NCBI GenBank assembly: GCA_946480565.1
Contig: CAMLKR010000006.1
Location: 1 to 48,113, forward strand
Length of the DNA: 48,113 bases
Source of the DNA: an uncultured Arenimonas sp.
Lineage (GTDB): Bacteria > Pseudomonadota > Gammaproteobacteria > Xanthomonadales > Xanthomonadaceae
Direction of reading: 5' to 3'
Shown here: positions 25,207 to 34,380 of the stretch, piece by piece
Layout of the letters: each line of letters begins with the position of its first letter
Position numbering within the stretch: the stretch's first letter is position 1
Program-made: the position numbers and the translations under genes
Notes under the pieces: generated by a model
What the model was told of the DNA's origin: nothing
Seen by the model: the letters and a program-made list of their open reading frames with translations, nothing else
Databases searched by the model: none

Positions 25207-26013
25207 TCAGTTTCCAATTCTTTCGATCAGGATCGGCAGCAGTCGCCGGCCGACGACCAGCAGCAGGGTCATCAACAGGATCGTCGCCAGCACCCAGCAC
25301 AGGGATGCGCCGGTCACGATCCACGGGTCGCCCAGCAGCGGTGCCCGCGCGAAGTTGAGCAGCGCCCCCAGCGGGTTCGCCGAGATCAGCCACAGCATCG
25401 CGCGGGGCGGCTGCTCGGGCATCGGGATGAACACGGCGCCGGTCATCAGCAGGCCGAGGGAGATGCTCTGGACCGCCTTGCCGAGGTCTGGCGAAAGGGT
25501 GGAGAACGGCTGCAGCACCGCGCCGATGACCGCGCCATTGAGCAGTACCAGCACCGAACCGGCGAACAGGATGGCGATGGCGTAGGCATCCGCTGAAATG
25601 AGCAGCCAGGCCGCCACCGAGCCTACGACGATGCGCGGCAGCATGTGCAGCCCGGCCGAAAGCGTCGTGGCGATGAACAGCGTGGCCGCGCCAAGCTCGG
25701 CCCTCGCCATCAGCGACTTGTTCTTCCTGACCGCGTCCATCTGGCCGCGGAGGACCTCGAACCAGGACTGCCACAGGCTGAAGCCGATGAACACGAAGAT
25801 CGCGAACTCGGTCGTGGACGAAGCCGCCGCCGCGCCGAGCACCGGGCGCATGAACACCAGCAGCAGGGTGTAGGCCAGCGGATAGATCACCGGCCAAAGC
25901 AGGCTCATGCGCGAGGCATGGAACTCGGACATGATCTCGCGCTGCACGAGCAGCCACGCCACCGAGAATGAGCGGGAGGCCCGCCAGAGCAGCGATCGAA
26001 TGGATGCGAACAC
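25207..26013 (-). CDS. wzm: ABC-2 type polysaccharide export permease
   Basis: A 268-residue integral membrane protein with six predicted helices. VQREIMSEFHASRMSLLWPVIYPLAYTLLLVFM near the N-terminus is the ABC-2/Wzm interface helix and first helix, and FIGFSLWQSWFEVLRGQMDAVRKNKSLM is typical of Wzm. It pairs with the Wzt gene 1 base downstream to export undecaprenyl-linked glycan to the periplasm. Five bases separate it from the upstream two-domain transferase gene, so all four genes from 29635 to 24033 look like one unit. Confidence 0.94.
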   Translation of the reverse strand: MFASIRSLLWRASRSFSVAWLLVQREIMSEFHASRMSLLWPVIYPLAYTLLLVFMRPVLGAAAASSTTEFAIFVFIGFSLWQSWFEVLRGQMDAVRKNKSLMARAELGAATLFIATTLSAGLHMLPRIVVGSVAAWLLISADAYAIAILFAGSVLVLLNGAVIGAVLQPFSTLSPDLGKAVQSISLGLLMTGAVFIPMPEQPPRAMLWLISANPLGALLNFARAPLLGDPWIVTGASLCWVLATILLMTLLLVVGRRLLPILIERIGN

Positions 26014-26018
26014 GTCCG

Positions 26019-27971
26019 TCAGGCCTCCGTCCGGATCATCTTGATGACGTCCCGGACCACGCGGTCGAGCGCGTACCGCGTGGCCGCCGGCCGCGAAAGA
26101 TCTATCGCGTAACGGCAGAGGAACCAGTCGGTGAACCGGGCGTAACGGGACAGCCGCTGGTCCTCGTCCTCGGTCGTCGCGGCCTTCCAGGCCGATGCGA
26201 TCGTGTCGAGCGTGGCGCGGTGCGACGCGGCGTCGTATTCGGCGCGGGCCAGCGTCACCAGCGGCCGGCCGGCGACGATGGCCTCGAAGCCGACGCCGCT
26301 GTTGAGCGTGATGACGCCCTTGGCGTACTTCAGCAAGTCGTGAACATGCGCGTTGCTCCAGTAGATGCCCTCGCCTTGGTAAAGGCGCATGAACTCGGCC
26401 ATGCTGCGCATGTTCGCGGGGTGGCCCTTGAGCACCAGCGGGATGCCTTCCCGGCGCGACCAGGCCACCACGGCCTCAAGCGCCGCCGCTTCATCGACGT
26501 CGCTGAAGTAGAGCAGCGACTGGTCATGCGGGATCTGCAGCGGGAAGAACGCGAAGGGTCGGGCCGGGATGTCGCCCGACGCTACCAGGGCTTCCCGCGC
26601 GACCGAGGGGCGCTGTTCGAACTTCGAGTCCAACTGCCCGGCGGCGAACCGGGCGCGGTAGTCGTCCCAGCCGCCGAGCACGGCAGGCGGCAGCTGCCTG
26701 GCGTTGATGGGATACTTCGACGAGGCGGCGCTCCAGCCCTGCGGGTCCGCGACGAACACGTGCCGGAAGTATTCCTGCATGTAGAACATCACCGGCGTGC
26801 TTCCCTTCTCGAAGTCCAGGTGGCAGCGGTGGGGGATGAAGGCGAGGTCGAAATCGTCCTCGTCCACGCGCTGCGGGGTGATGTCCCAGGCCGGAATCTC
26901 CACCAGGACCGGCTCGATGTTGTACCGGGTCAAGGCCAGGGACAGCGCCATCGTGAAACGCTTCCACCACAGCCGGAGCTCGACCGCGTCCGGGGTCTGG
27001 GGTGCCGGCCCGCCCTTGGCCATCGCCGACTGCTTCCACGGCAGGTCGAGCCTGGGAAGATAGATGCCCACCCGCCGTCCGCGGCGTTTCTCCAGTTCAC
27101 CGAAGATCCTGCCGACGAGGCTTTCGCGCAGTTCGACCGGGCGCAGCCGGACGGTTTCCTGCCAGAGCCTGCGGGCGCGGCGACGTCGGTCGGGATCGGA
27201 ATCGAAACAGAGCCGCAGCAGCGTATAGCCCACGTCCAGGTGCTTCCTGTTGCCCTTTCCGGTCCAGATGATCGAATCGCTGCGGAAGTTCCAGTCGATG
27301 TACTTGGTCTTGATGTTGAATATGCGCGCCGCCTTGTCCGCACGGTTCGCATGCACGGCCAGGACCTTCTGGTCCAGGAACCAGGCGGCCTCGCCTTCCG
27401 CGAACTCGCGCTCGATGTCGCTGCGGACGTGCTGGAAGAACCTGCGGCTGGTATCGGTCGGTGCGGCCCATATCGCGCCCGCGGCCACCTTGAGGTGGAT
27501 GTTCTTGTCCTCGCCCCCGGCGACCTGGCGCAGGCAAAGGCAGATGTTCGCGTCGGTCTTGTCGGTGAAGTCGAGGTCGATCGGCGCGATGAAGAGCCCA
27601 TCCGCGTCGACCACGAAGACCGGCGCGTTGCTGCGCTCCAGCAGGTCCGGAAGGATCATCAGGCGGGCGCAGGCGAAGTAGGTTCGAAGTTTCCTGGGGT
27701 CCTCGATCTGGACCGTCTCGGCGCTGATGTGCAGGCGGGTCGCCGTCAGTTCCTCGGCGAAGCGGTCCAGGGCACCCAGGGTGCCCGGGCCGGGGTTGAC
27801 CACGTGCAGGAGGAAGTCGAATCCGGGCGAGCAGACGTCGAGGCTGCGGATCAGCGCCATCGCGTTCTGCACGTACTTCACGTCGCAGGAAGCCGTGACT
27901 AGCAGCCGGGCGCCGCTCCACGCTTGCGCGTCGAAGTCCCGCACGATCTTCCTGTTCAGGCTGTTGGTCAT
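26019..27971 (-). CDS. Two-domain transferase: GT-A-like head plus capsule-biosynthesis (KpsC/KpsS-like) tail
   Basis: A 650-residue fusion. The head (about residues 20-290) looks like a GT-A transferase: LLVTASCDVKYVQNAMALIRSL, VFVVDADGLFIAPIDL with DxD as DAD, and WFLDQKVLAVHA. The tail (about 300-640) starts VGIYLPRLDLPWKQ and has LVLKGHPANMRSM (GHP about 516-518) and LNSGVGFEAIVAGRPLVTLARAEYD (about 556-580), the signature of capsule polysaccharide transferases such as KpsS/KpsC. The ATG at 27971 overlaps the upstream GT2 stop (ATGA) and has AGGA 9 bases before it; 27977 is an alternative. Acceptor unknown; a role in chain initiation, bridging or capping next to Wzm/Wzt is possible. Confidence 0.86.
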   Translation of the reverse strand: MTNSLNRKIVRDFDAQAWSGARLLVTASCDVKYVQNAMALIRSLDVCSPGFDFLLHVVNPGPGTLGALDRFAEELTATRLHISAETVQIEDPRKLRTYFACARLMILPDLLERSNAPVFVVDADGLFIAPIDLDFTDKTDANICLCLRQVAGGEDKNIHLKVAAGAIWAAPTDTSRRFFQHVRSDIEREFAEGEAAWFLDQKVLAVHANRADKAARIFNIKTKYIDWNFRSDSIIWTGKGNRKHLDVGYTLLRLCFDSDPDRRRRARRLWQETVRLRPVELRESLVGRIFGELEKRRGRRVGIYLPRLDLPWKQSAMAKGGPAPQTPDAVELRLWWKRFTMALSLALTRYNIEPVLVEIPAWDITPQRVDEDDFDLAFIPHRCHLDFEKGSTPVMFYMQEYFRHVFVADPQGWSAASSKYPINARQLPPAVLGGWDDYRARFAAGQLDSKFEQRPSVAREALVASGDIPARPFAFFPLQIPHDQSLLYFSDVDEAAALEAVVAWSRREGIPLVLKGHPANMRSMAEFMRLYQGEGIYWSNAHVHDLLKYAKGVITLNSGVGFEAIVAGRPLVTLARAEYDAASHRATLDTIASAWKAATTEDEDQRLSRYARFTDWFLCRYAIDLSRPAATRYALDRVVRDVIKMIRTEA

Positions 27972-29635
27972 GTCCATGTTTCCTGGCGCGCTGCCGGCGC
28001 GTCATGCGCCTGCGCCCATCGTGGCACGAGCGTCAGCTGGAAAGCCTTGCCGTGCAGGGTCAGGTTGGGGTTGTATGCCGGGTCGTCGTCGAGCTGGTCC
28101 GCCCACCGGGACCGGAGCCTTTCGAATTCCGTGCGCATCCGGGACCGCCTGGCATCCGTATCGTCCGCGCCGCGGCTGGCCGACTCGTGGTGCCGGAGGA
28201 CCACGTCGGGCGTCCACACGATCCGGCGTCCGGTCTGGCGCAGCCGCAGGCAGAAGTCGACGTCGTTGAATGCGACAGGATACCCGATGTCGAAACCGCC
28301 GACGTCCAGGAAGAGGCTGCGCCGCAACATCATGCAGGCGGCGGTCACGGCCATGAACTGCTGCCTGCACCGGGCACGCCCCTGCGGACCGGCGGTTCCG
28401 GCCGGCTCGCCGGAATGCAGGTTCGCCGCAGCGCCGCCCAGGCCGCAGAGGATCCCGGCGTGCTGGATCGAACCGTCGGGATAGGTGAGCAGGGCGCCTA
28501 CCGCGGCCACTTCCGGGCGCATCGCCAGGGCCGCCAGGCCGTCGACCCACCCCGGCGAGATCGCCTGGATGTCGTTGTTGAGCAGGCAGACCAGTTCCCC
28601 CTTCGACGCCTGCACCCCGGCGTTGACGAGCCGGCTGAAATTGAAGGGCTCGTCCCGGCGAAGGACCTGCGCACCCTTCTTGGCCGCCATGTCCAGGAGC
28701 TGCAGTGCCTCCGCGTCCCGGGTGCCGTTGTCGACCAGCACGATCTCCACCGGGCATTCGCCCTGGGTGGACGACACTGATTCGAGGCAGCGCCGCAGGT
28801 GCCGCGGCTGGTCGCGCGTCGGGATGACCACCGAAACCTTCGGTGCATCCGCTGGCAGCCTCCACTGGATCCTGTGCCCTGCGGCCCCGGCTTCGACGAC
28901 CGCATGCGGCGAAGCGCCGTCGTCGCGGATCCAGTCTTCCAGCGCCGCCAGGGGCTGCGACCGCTCGACGGCGCACGGCGCCCGGTGCGAGAGGATACGG
29001 GGAACCCTGGCGACGGCGTCCCTGGCCAGCATCCGGGACAGTCGCAGCACCAGGGCGTTTCGCATCGCGGACGCCGGCAAGGGACGCGACAGCGCCCGCT
29101 CGAGGGCCGGCCGCGAGACGACGAACAGCCCGGCGACATAGTCCTGTTCCAGCAGCAGCTCGGGATCCCACTCGGGCTTGAAATAGGGATCCCGACGAAC
29201 ACCGGAGGCATCCACGGTGTCCTCGTCCCCGAACGCGAGATGGATGCCCGGCCGGGCCACGGCGGCCTTCAACCAGCCTGGCGCATGGGCGTGGACCGCC
29301 ACGCCGGGGGCCAGGAAAACGGCATGGGTCATCGTTGCCGGCAGCCTCTCCATCGCGCCCGGCACGGAGGGATCCCATGCGAGCGCCGGAAGACCGGGCC
29401 AGGCCTGGGTGGCTTCGCCGGGAAGTTCAAGCCGGAGCCAGCCCGCGCATCCCGACGCCGTCAGGCCAGGCGCCGCGCTCTCGAAGCGACGAACCCACTC
29501 CTGGTAGTCAACCTGGGAAGCATCGCGGGACAGGACGCGGCGCACCCGGTATCGGAGCCTCCTGAGGATTTCAGGAAGTCCGAGCCGGAACCGGCGTTGC
29601 CAGTGGCGGAACGGGGTGACCGGGTTCGCCTGCAT
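27968..29635 (-). CDS. GT2 family glycosyltransferase with N-terminal extension
   Basis: A 555-residue protein. The catalytic GT-A domain begins at about residue 272 (VSVVIPTRDQPRHLRRCLESV), with VEIVLVDNGTRD, the metal-binding region CLLNNDIQAISPGWVDGL, GGFDIGYPVAFNDVDFCLRLRQTG and the terminal HHESASRG. The first 270 residues carry a weaker second GT2-like pattern (HLAFGDEDTVDASGVRRDPYFKPEWDPELLLEQDYV), as in rhamnosyltransferase-type O-antigen enzymes. Start set at 29635 (MQANPV), 16 bases after the metB stop; an earlier ATG would lie in metB. It couples to the next gene through a 4-base overlap. Confidence 0.9.
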   Translation of the reverse strand: MQANPVTPFRHWQRRFRLGLPEILRRLRYRVRRVLSRDASQVDYQEWVRRFESAAPGLTASGCAGWLRLELPGEATQAWPGLPALAWDPSVPGAMERLPATMTHAVFLAPGVAVHAHAPGWLKAAVARPGIHLAFGDEDTVDASGVRRDPYFKPEWDPELLLEQDYVAGLFVVSRPALERALSRPLPASAMRNALVLRLSRMLARDAVARVPRILSHRAPCAVERSQPLAALEDWIRDDGASPHAVVEAGAAGHRIQWRLPADAPKVSVVIPTRDQPRHLRRCLESVSSTQGECPVEIVLVDNGTRDAEALQLLDMAAKKGAQVLRRDEPFNFSRLVNAGVQASKGELVCLLNNDIQAISPGWVDGLAALAMRPEVAAVGALLTYPDGSIQHAGILCGLGGAAANLHSGEPAGTAGPQGRARCRQQFMAVTAACMMLRRSLFLDVGGFDIGYPVAFNDVDFCLRLRQTGRRIVWTPDVVLRHHESASRGADDTDARRSRMRTEFERLRSRWADQLDDDPAYNPNLTLHGKAFQLTLVPRWAQAHDAPAARQETWT

Positions 29636-29651
29636 CGGGTTAGGAAGCCGC

Positions 29652-30824
29652 TTAGGCGGCGCCCGCCGCAAGCGCCGTCGCCAGCTCCGTCCGCAGATCC
29701 GCCAGGTCCTCCACCCCCACGCTCAACCGCACCAGGTTGTCGGCAATCCCCAGCGCCGCGCGGCGCTCCGGCGGCACCGAGGCGTGGGTCATGATCGCCG
29801 GGTGGTTGACCAGGCTCTCGACGCCGCCCAGCGACTCGGCCAGCGCGAACAGCTCGCAGCGCTCCATGAACCGGCGCGCCGCGTCGGCGCCGCCCTTCAC
29901 GTAGATCGAGATCATGCCGCCGAAGCCGTGCATCTGCTTCTTGGCCAGCGCGTGCTGCGGGTGCGAGGCCAGGCCCGGGTAGATCACCTTGTCGATGGCC
30001 GGGTGTTTCTCCAGCCACGCCGCCAGTTCACCGGCGTTTTCGCAGTGCGCCTTCATGCGCAGGTGCAGGGTCTTGAGGCCACGCAGCGCCAGGAAGCTGT
30101 CGAAGGGACCCTGCACGCCGCCGACGGCGTTCTGCAGGAAGGTCATCTTCTCGGCCAGTCCGGCGTCGTCGCCCACCACCACCATGCCGCCGACCATGTC
30201 GCTGTGGCCGTTGAGGTACTTGGTGGCCGAATGCATCACCAGGTGCGCGCCCAGCTCCAGCGGGCGCTGCAGCACCGGCGAGCTGAAGGTATTGTCGACC
30301 GCCAGCCAGATGCCGCGCTTGCGCGCGAACTCGGCCAGGCGGGCGATGTCGACGATCTTCAGCATCGGGTTGGTCGGCGTCTCGCACCAGATCAGCTTCG
30401 TGTTCGGCTTCACCGCGGCTTCCAGCGCCGCCATGTCGTTCAGGTCGACGAAGCTGAAGTCCAGTCCGGCGCTGCGGCGGCGCACGCGCTCGAACAGGCG
30501 GTAGGTGCCGCCGTACACGTCGTCCATGCAGACCACGTGGCTGCCGCTGTCGAGCACGTCCAGCACCGTGGACGTGGCCGCCAGACCGGAGGCGAAGGCG
30601 TAGCCGTTGCGGCCGCCTTCCAGCGCCGCGACGCAGCGCTCGTAGGCGAAGCGGGTCGGGTTGTGGCTGCGCGAGTACTCGTAGCCCTGGTGCACGCCCG
30701 GGCTGGACTGCACATAGGTCGAGGTCGCGTAGATCGGCGTCATCACGGCGCCGGTGCTCGGGTCGGGCGACTGGCCGGCATGGATCGCGCGGGTGCCGAG
30801 GCCGTGCTGCTTGGCATCGCTCAT
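29652..30824 (-). CDS. metB: Cystathionine gamma-synthase/gamma-lyase family PLP enzyme
   Basis: A 390-residue trans-sulfuration enzyme of the Cys/Met metabolism PLP family. It has YEYSRSHNPTRFAYE, the GGRNGYAFASGLAAT loop, ETPTNPMLKIVDI, and SATKYLNGHSDMVGG with the PLP Lys at about residue 202. Sequence alone does not fix synthase (MetB) or lyase; being directly downstream of cystathionine beta-synthase favours gamma-lyase in the reverse pathway from homocysteine to cysteine. It is 20 bases from cbs. In Xanthomonas the gene called metB here marks the second border of the lps locus. Confidence 0.94.
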   Translation of the reverse strand: MSDAKQHGLGTRAIHAGQSPDPSTGAVMTPIYATSTYVQSSPGVHQGYEYSRSHNPTRFAYERCVAALEGGRNGYAFASGLAATSTVLDVLDSGSHVVCMDDVYGGTYRLFERVRRRSAGLDFSFVDLNDMAALEAAVKPNTKLIWCETPTNPMLKIVDIARLAEFARKRGIWLAVDNTFSSPVLQRPLELGAHLVMHSATKYLNGHSDMVGGMVVVGDDAGLAEKMTFLQNAVGGVQGPFDSFLALRGLKTLHLRMKAHCENAGELAAWLEKHPAIDKVIYPGLASHPQHALAKKQMHGFGGMISIYVKGGADAARRFMERCELFALAESLGGVESLVNHPAIMTHASVPPERRAALGIADNLVRLSVGVEDLADLRTELATALAAGAA

Positions 30825-30844
30825 GGGGTCATCCTTGGGAAGGG

Positions 30845-32212
<1,368 letters not shown>

Positions 32213-32254
32213 GTGGCGGGGGGCGGCTGGCGGCGGGAACCGCCGGGAGGCCGG

Positions 32255-32260
32255 ATTCTA
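32255..32260 (-). promoter_or_regulatory. Possible -10 element of the cbs-metB operon
   Basis: TAGAAT on the minus strand (32260-32255), 42 bases before the cbs start, next to a hairpin. The -35 is not evident. Confidence 0.38.
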
Positions 32261-32261
32261 C

Positions 32262-32281
32262 CAGCCCCGCCTGCGGGGCTG
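32262..32281. terminator. Hairpin between YdcH-type gene and cbs
   Basis: 8-bp stem CAGCCCCG / CGGGGCTG with loop CCTG. Neither strand has a clean T tract (plus strand TTGT). It may separate the small upstream gene from cbs. A second GC-rich dyad (GGCGGCGGCG / CCGCCGCCGC type) lies at about 32313-32352. Confidence 0.35.
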
Positions 32282-32359
32282 TTGTCCCCCGGGACCGGGG
32301 CGATCAAGTGCGGGCGGCGGCGACCCGACGAGGTGGGCCGCCGCCGCCGCAGCGGAAAC

Positions 32360-32578
32360 TCAGTGCCTTCTGCGGTCGAACATCCGGGTCAGCCGGTCCT
32401 TCGCGTTCAGTTTTTCCTTCTTCATGCGCGCCAGCGTGGTGTCGTCCAGCGGCAGGACTCCCAACTCGGCGTCCAGCACCTGCTTGTCCAGTTCGCGGTG
32501 CCGGTGGTAGAGCTGCCGGAATTCCGGGTCGCTCTTCATCAGCGCGTCGAGTTCGTTCTGCGGTTGCCCTTCAAACAT
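32360..32578 (-). CDS. DUF465 (YdcH family) small protein
   Basis: A 72-residue, highly charged helical protein. SDPEFRQLYHRHRELDKQV followed by an acidic linker and LARMKKEKLNAKDRLTRM is the DUF465/YdcH pattern of two helices. The function is unknown. An AGGAGG stands 8 bases upstream of the ATG at 32578, which supports the start and good expression. Confidence 0.92.
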   Translation of the reverse strand: MFEGQPQNELDALMKSDPEFRQLYHRHRELDKQVLDAELGVLPLDDTTLARMKKEKLNAKDRLTRMFDRRRH

Positions 32579-32846
32579 CGGATTGACCTCCTCCTGAAAC
32601 GCGAACGCCCCGACCGGCGAAGGTCAGGGCGTGGCGGATTGAGACAAAGGTCAGGTCGCTTTCGCGGGCGGCGTCCTCGATCGACGCGCCCGCACCCGGT
32701 CGGGAGGCGGCGCAATCGGCGGGGACGAGGTCTGCTTTCATCGGCCTGGCTCGGTAGTCCCCGGGGCGGAACGACCCCGGGGCCTTGAACCTACTCCCCC
32801 GGTTTTGGGGCCGCAAGCGCTTTGGTAAGCCTTTGACCCGAAAGAA
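32579..32846. other. Short gap with no supported gene
   Basis: About 270 bases between the YdcH-type gene and the OmpA-operon terminator. It holds the ribosome binding site of the YdcH-type gene and a short open frame I do not believe. No clear promoter or repeat was seen. Confidence 0.4.
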
Positions 32847-32871
32847 GAAGCCCCCGCTGAACGGGGGCTTC
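32843..32871 (-). terminator. Terminator of the DUF4398-OmpA operon
   Basis: Perfect 10-bp stem GAAGCCCCCG (32847-32856) / CGGGGGCTTC (32862-32871) with a 5-base loop. On the minus strand the stem ends in a T-rich run (CTTCTTCTTTC), so it terminates the leftward OmpA gene about 85 bases beyond its stop. Confidence 0.8.
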
Positions 32872-32955
32872 GGAGGCTTTGCGCAAGGCCTTAGGATTCA
32901 AGGGCTTGGGTAATGTGAAGAATTCGATGAATGCCGCAAACCCTTGATCGTGCTG

Positions 32956-33912
32956 TCAATTCACGATTATTTCCACACGCCGGTTGCGTGCGCGGCCCTC
33001 GGCGCTGGTGTTGTCCGCGACCGGCACCGCCTCGCCCCGGCCGCCGGCCGACAGGCGGGAACCGGGCAGGCCCGCGTCCTCCAGCGCCCGCCGCACCGCT
33101 TCGGCGCGGCGCTGCGACAGCGCCAGGTTCGCCGCGTCGGCGCCCTGGCTGTCGGTATGGCCCTCGATCGCGATCGCGCCGGTGCCGCCGCGCAGCTGGC
33201 CGGCCAGGGTGCGCAGGCTGGCCTGGGCCTGCGCCGTCAGGCTGGCGCTGCCGCTGCCGAAGGCGTTGCCGGCGAGCGTGTAGACGGTGCGCCCACCCTC
33301 GCGGCGCGACGGCGGCGCCGGGGCGTCGGCGATGTCGTCGGCCGCCACCGCGGCGGCGAGCTCGGCTTCCTTGCGCGCCAGCTCGGCCTCGCGGGCACGG
33401 GCTTCGGCGAGCTTGCGGGCCTGGGCGGTTTCGGCGCTGGCGGCTTCGAGCGCGGCGGTCTGGCTCGCGGCGGTGGCCTCGAGCTCGCGCTGGATCGCCT
33501 CCTCGCGGGCCAGGCTGGCCAGGCGCAGGCGGTCGGCTTCCCGGCGCGCGCGTTCGGCTTCCAGGCGGCTGGCCTCGACCATGATCTGGTCGCGCTCGCG
33601 GTCCAGCTGGGCCGACTGCGCCTCCAGCAGTTCGGCCTCGGCGGCGGCGCGGGCGGCGGCGATCCGGCGCTCGGCCAGCACGACGCGGTGCTCGCGGTCC
33701 CGGCGCTTGGCATCGCGGGCGGCGATGATGGCCTGGCGCGCCTTCAGGCGCTCCAGGCCGGCCAGGTCCGCCAGGGACGGATCGGTTTCAAGCTGCTGCA
33801 GTTCGGCCTGCAGGCGGGCGACGGCGGCCTCGTGTTCGGAGGGCGCGGCCAGGACCGGACTGGCGCCGGACACGAGGGCCAGCAGGAGGATCGGGGTCAG
33901 GGCAAGGCGCAT
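32956..33912 (-). CDS. OmpA-family periplasmic/outer-membrane protein with a long coiled coil
   Basis: A 318-residue protein. Residues 1-22 are a signal peptide (LILLALVSGASPVLA). Residues 24-195 are a long Ala/Arg/Glu-rich coiled coil with heptad character (DREHRVVLAERRIAAARAAAEAEL). Residues 210-318 are an OmpA C-terminal peptidoglycan-binding domain, with GHTDSQGADAANLALSQRRAEAVRRAL and RNRRVEI. It would anchor the envelope to the cell wall, with the coil as a spacer. Its start is 4 bases after the stop of the DUF4398 gene, so both act together. Confidence 0.9.
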   Translation of the reverse strand: MRLALTPILLLALVSGASPVLAAPSEHEAAVARLQAELQQLETDPSLADLAGLERLKARQAIIAARDAKRRDREHRVVLAERRIAAARAAAEAELLEAQSAQLDRERDQIMVEASRLEAERARREADRLRLASLAREEAIQRELEATAASQTAALEAASAETAQARKLAEARAREAELARKEAELAAAVAADDIADAPAPPSRREGGRTVYTLAGNAFGSGSASLTAQAQASLRTLAGQLRGGTGAIAIEGHTDSQGADAANLALSQRRAEAVRRALEDAGLPGSRLSAGGRGEAVPVADNTSAEGRARNRRVEIIVN

Positions 33913-33915
33913 GTC

Positions 33916-34287
33916 TCAGTCTCCCCGGTTGACCAGGAGCCGGCGGCGCAGGTCGGCGTTGCGGGCGGCCTTGCTGTCGACCTCGATGCGGGCGGCGTCC
34001 AGCCGGGCGTTGGCGAAGGCGAGGTCGGCGCTGGCGGCGGCCGACTCGGCCATCAGCAGGGCGTCGCGGTGTTTGCGCTTGGCCATGGCGGCGCGGGCGC
34101 CTTCAAGCTGGCCGCGGGCGCTGGCCAGGGTCTGGGCGGCCTGGCCGACCGGCTGGGCGCGCTCGGCGGCGGCCACGGCCCGTTCGGCGGCGGCGAGCTC
34201 GGCATCCGGCGGCGGCGCGGCCCGGGAGCTTGATGCAGCCAGCAGAAGCGCCAGCGCGAGATGGATTTTTAGCGAGGATAGTGTCAT
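33916..34287 (-). CDS. DUF4398 domain protein, secreted or anchored
   Basis: A 123-residue protein. Residues 1-24 form a signal peptide (IHLALALLLAASSSRAAPP) without a lipobox Cys. The mature part is two Ala-rich helices (AERAVAAAERAQPVGQAAQTLASARGQLEGARAAMAKRKHRDALLMAESAAASADLAFANARLD), the DUF4398 pattern. The function is unknown; DUF4398 proteins are often encoded beside OmpA-like proteins, as here. The start at 34287 is chosen for the signal peptide. A TACAAT element sits 36 bases upstream. Confidence 0.87.
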   Translation of the reverse strand: MTLSSLKIHLALALLLAASSSRAAPPPDAELAAAERAVAAAERAQPVGQAAQTLASARGQLEGARAAMAKRKHRDALLMAESAAASADLAFANARLDAARIEVDSKAARNADLRRRLLVNRGD

Positions 34288-34322
34288 AAGGCGAACTCGC
34301 AGGTCGGCGGTGGGCGCAGTGG

Positions 34323-34328
34323 ATTGTA
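34323..34328 (-). promoter_or_regulatory. Possible -10 element of the DUF4398-OmpA operon
   Basis: TACAAT on the minus strand (34328-34323) in the 93-base divergent gap with pilU. No good -35. Confidence 0.35.
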
Positions 34329-34380
34329 GCCCGCCCGCGCGGCCCACCGGGATGGCTACAGGGGACTGAAGGATACTGAC

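Noticed and set aside
25968..27902. A 644-codon open frame on the plus strand opposite the fused transferase
   Set aside because: Composition of an antisense shadow; no motifs, and the minus strand gene has coupled neighbours.
32571..32816. A short minus-strand frame (81 codons) overlapping the YdcH-type gene start
   Set aside because: It overlaps the good ribosome site and start of the next gene, has no ribosome site of its own and no family resemblance.
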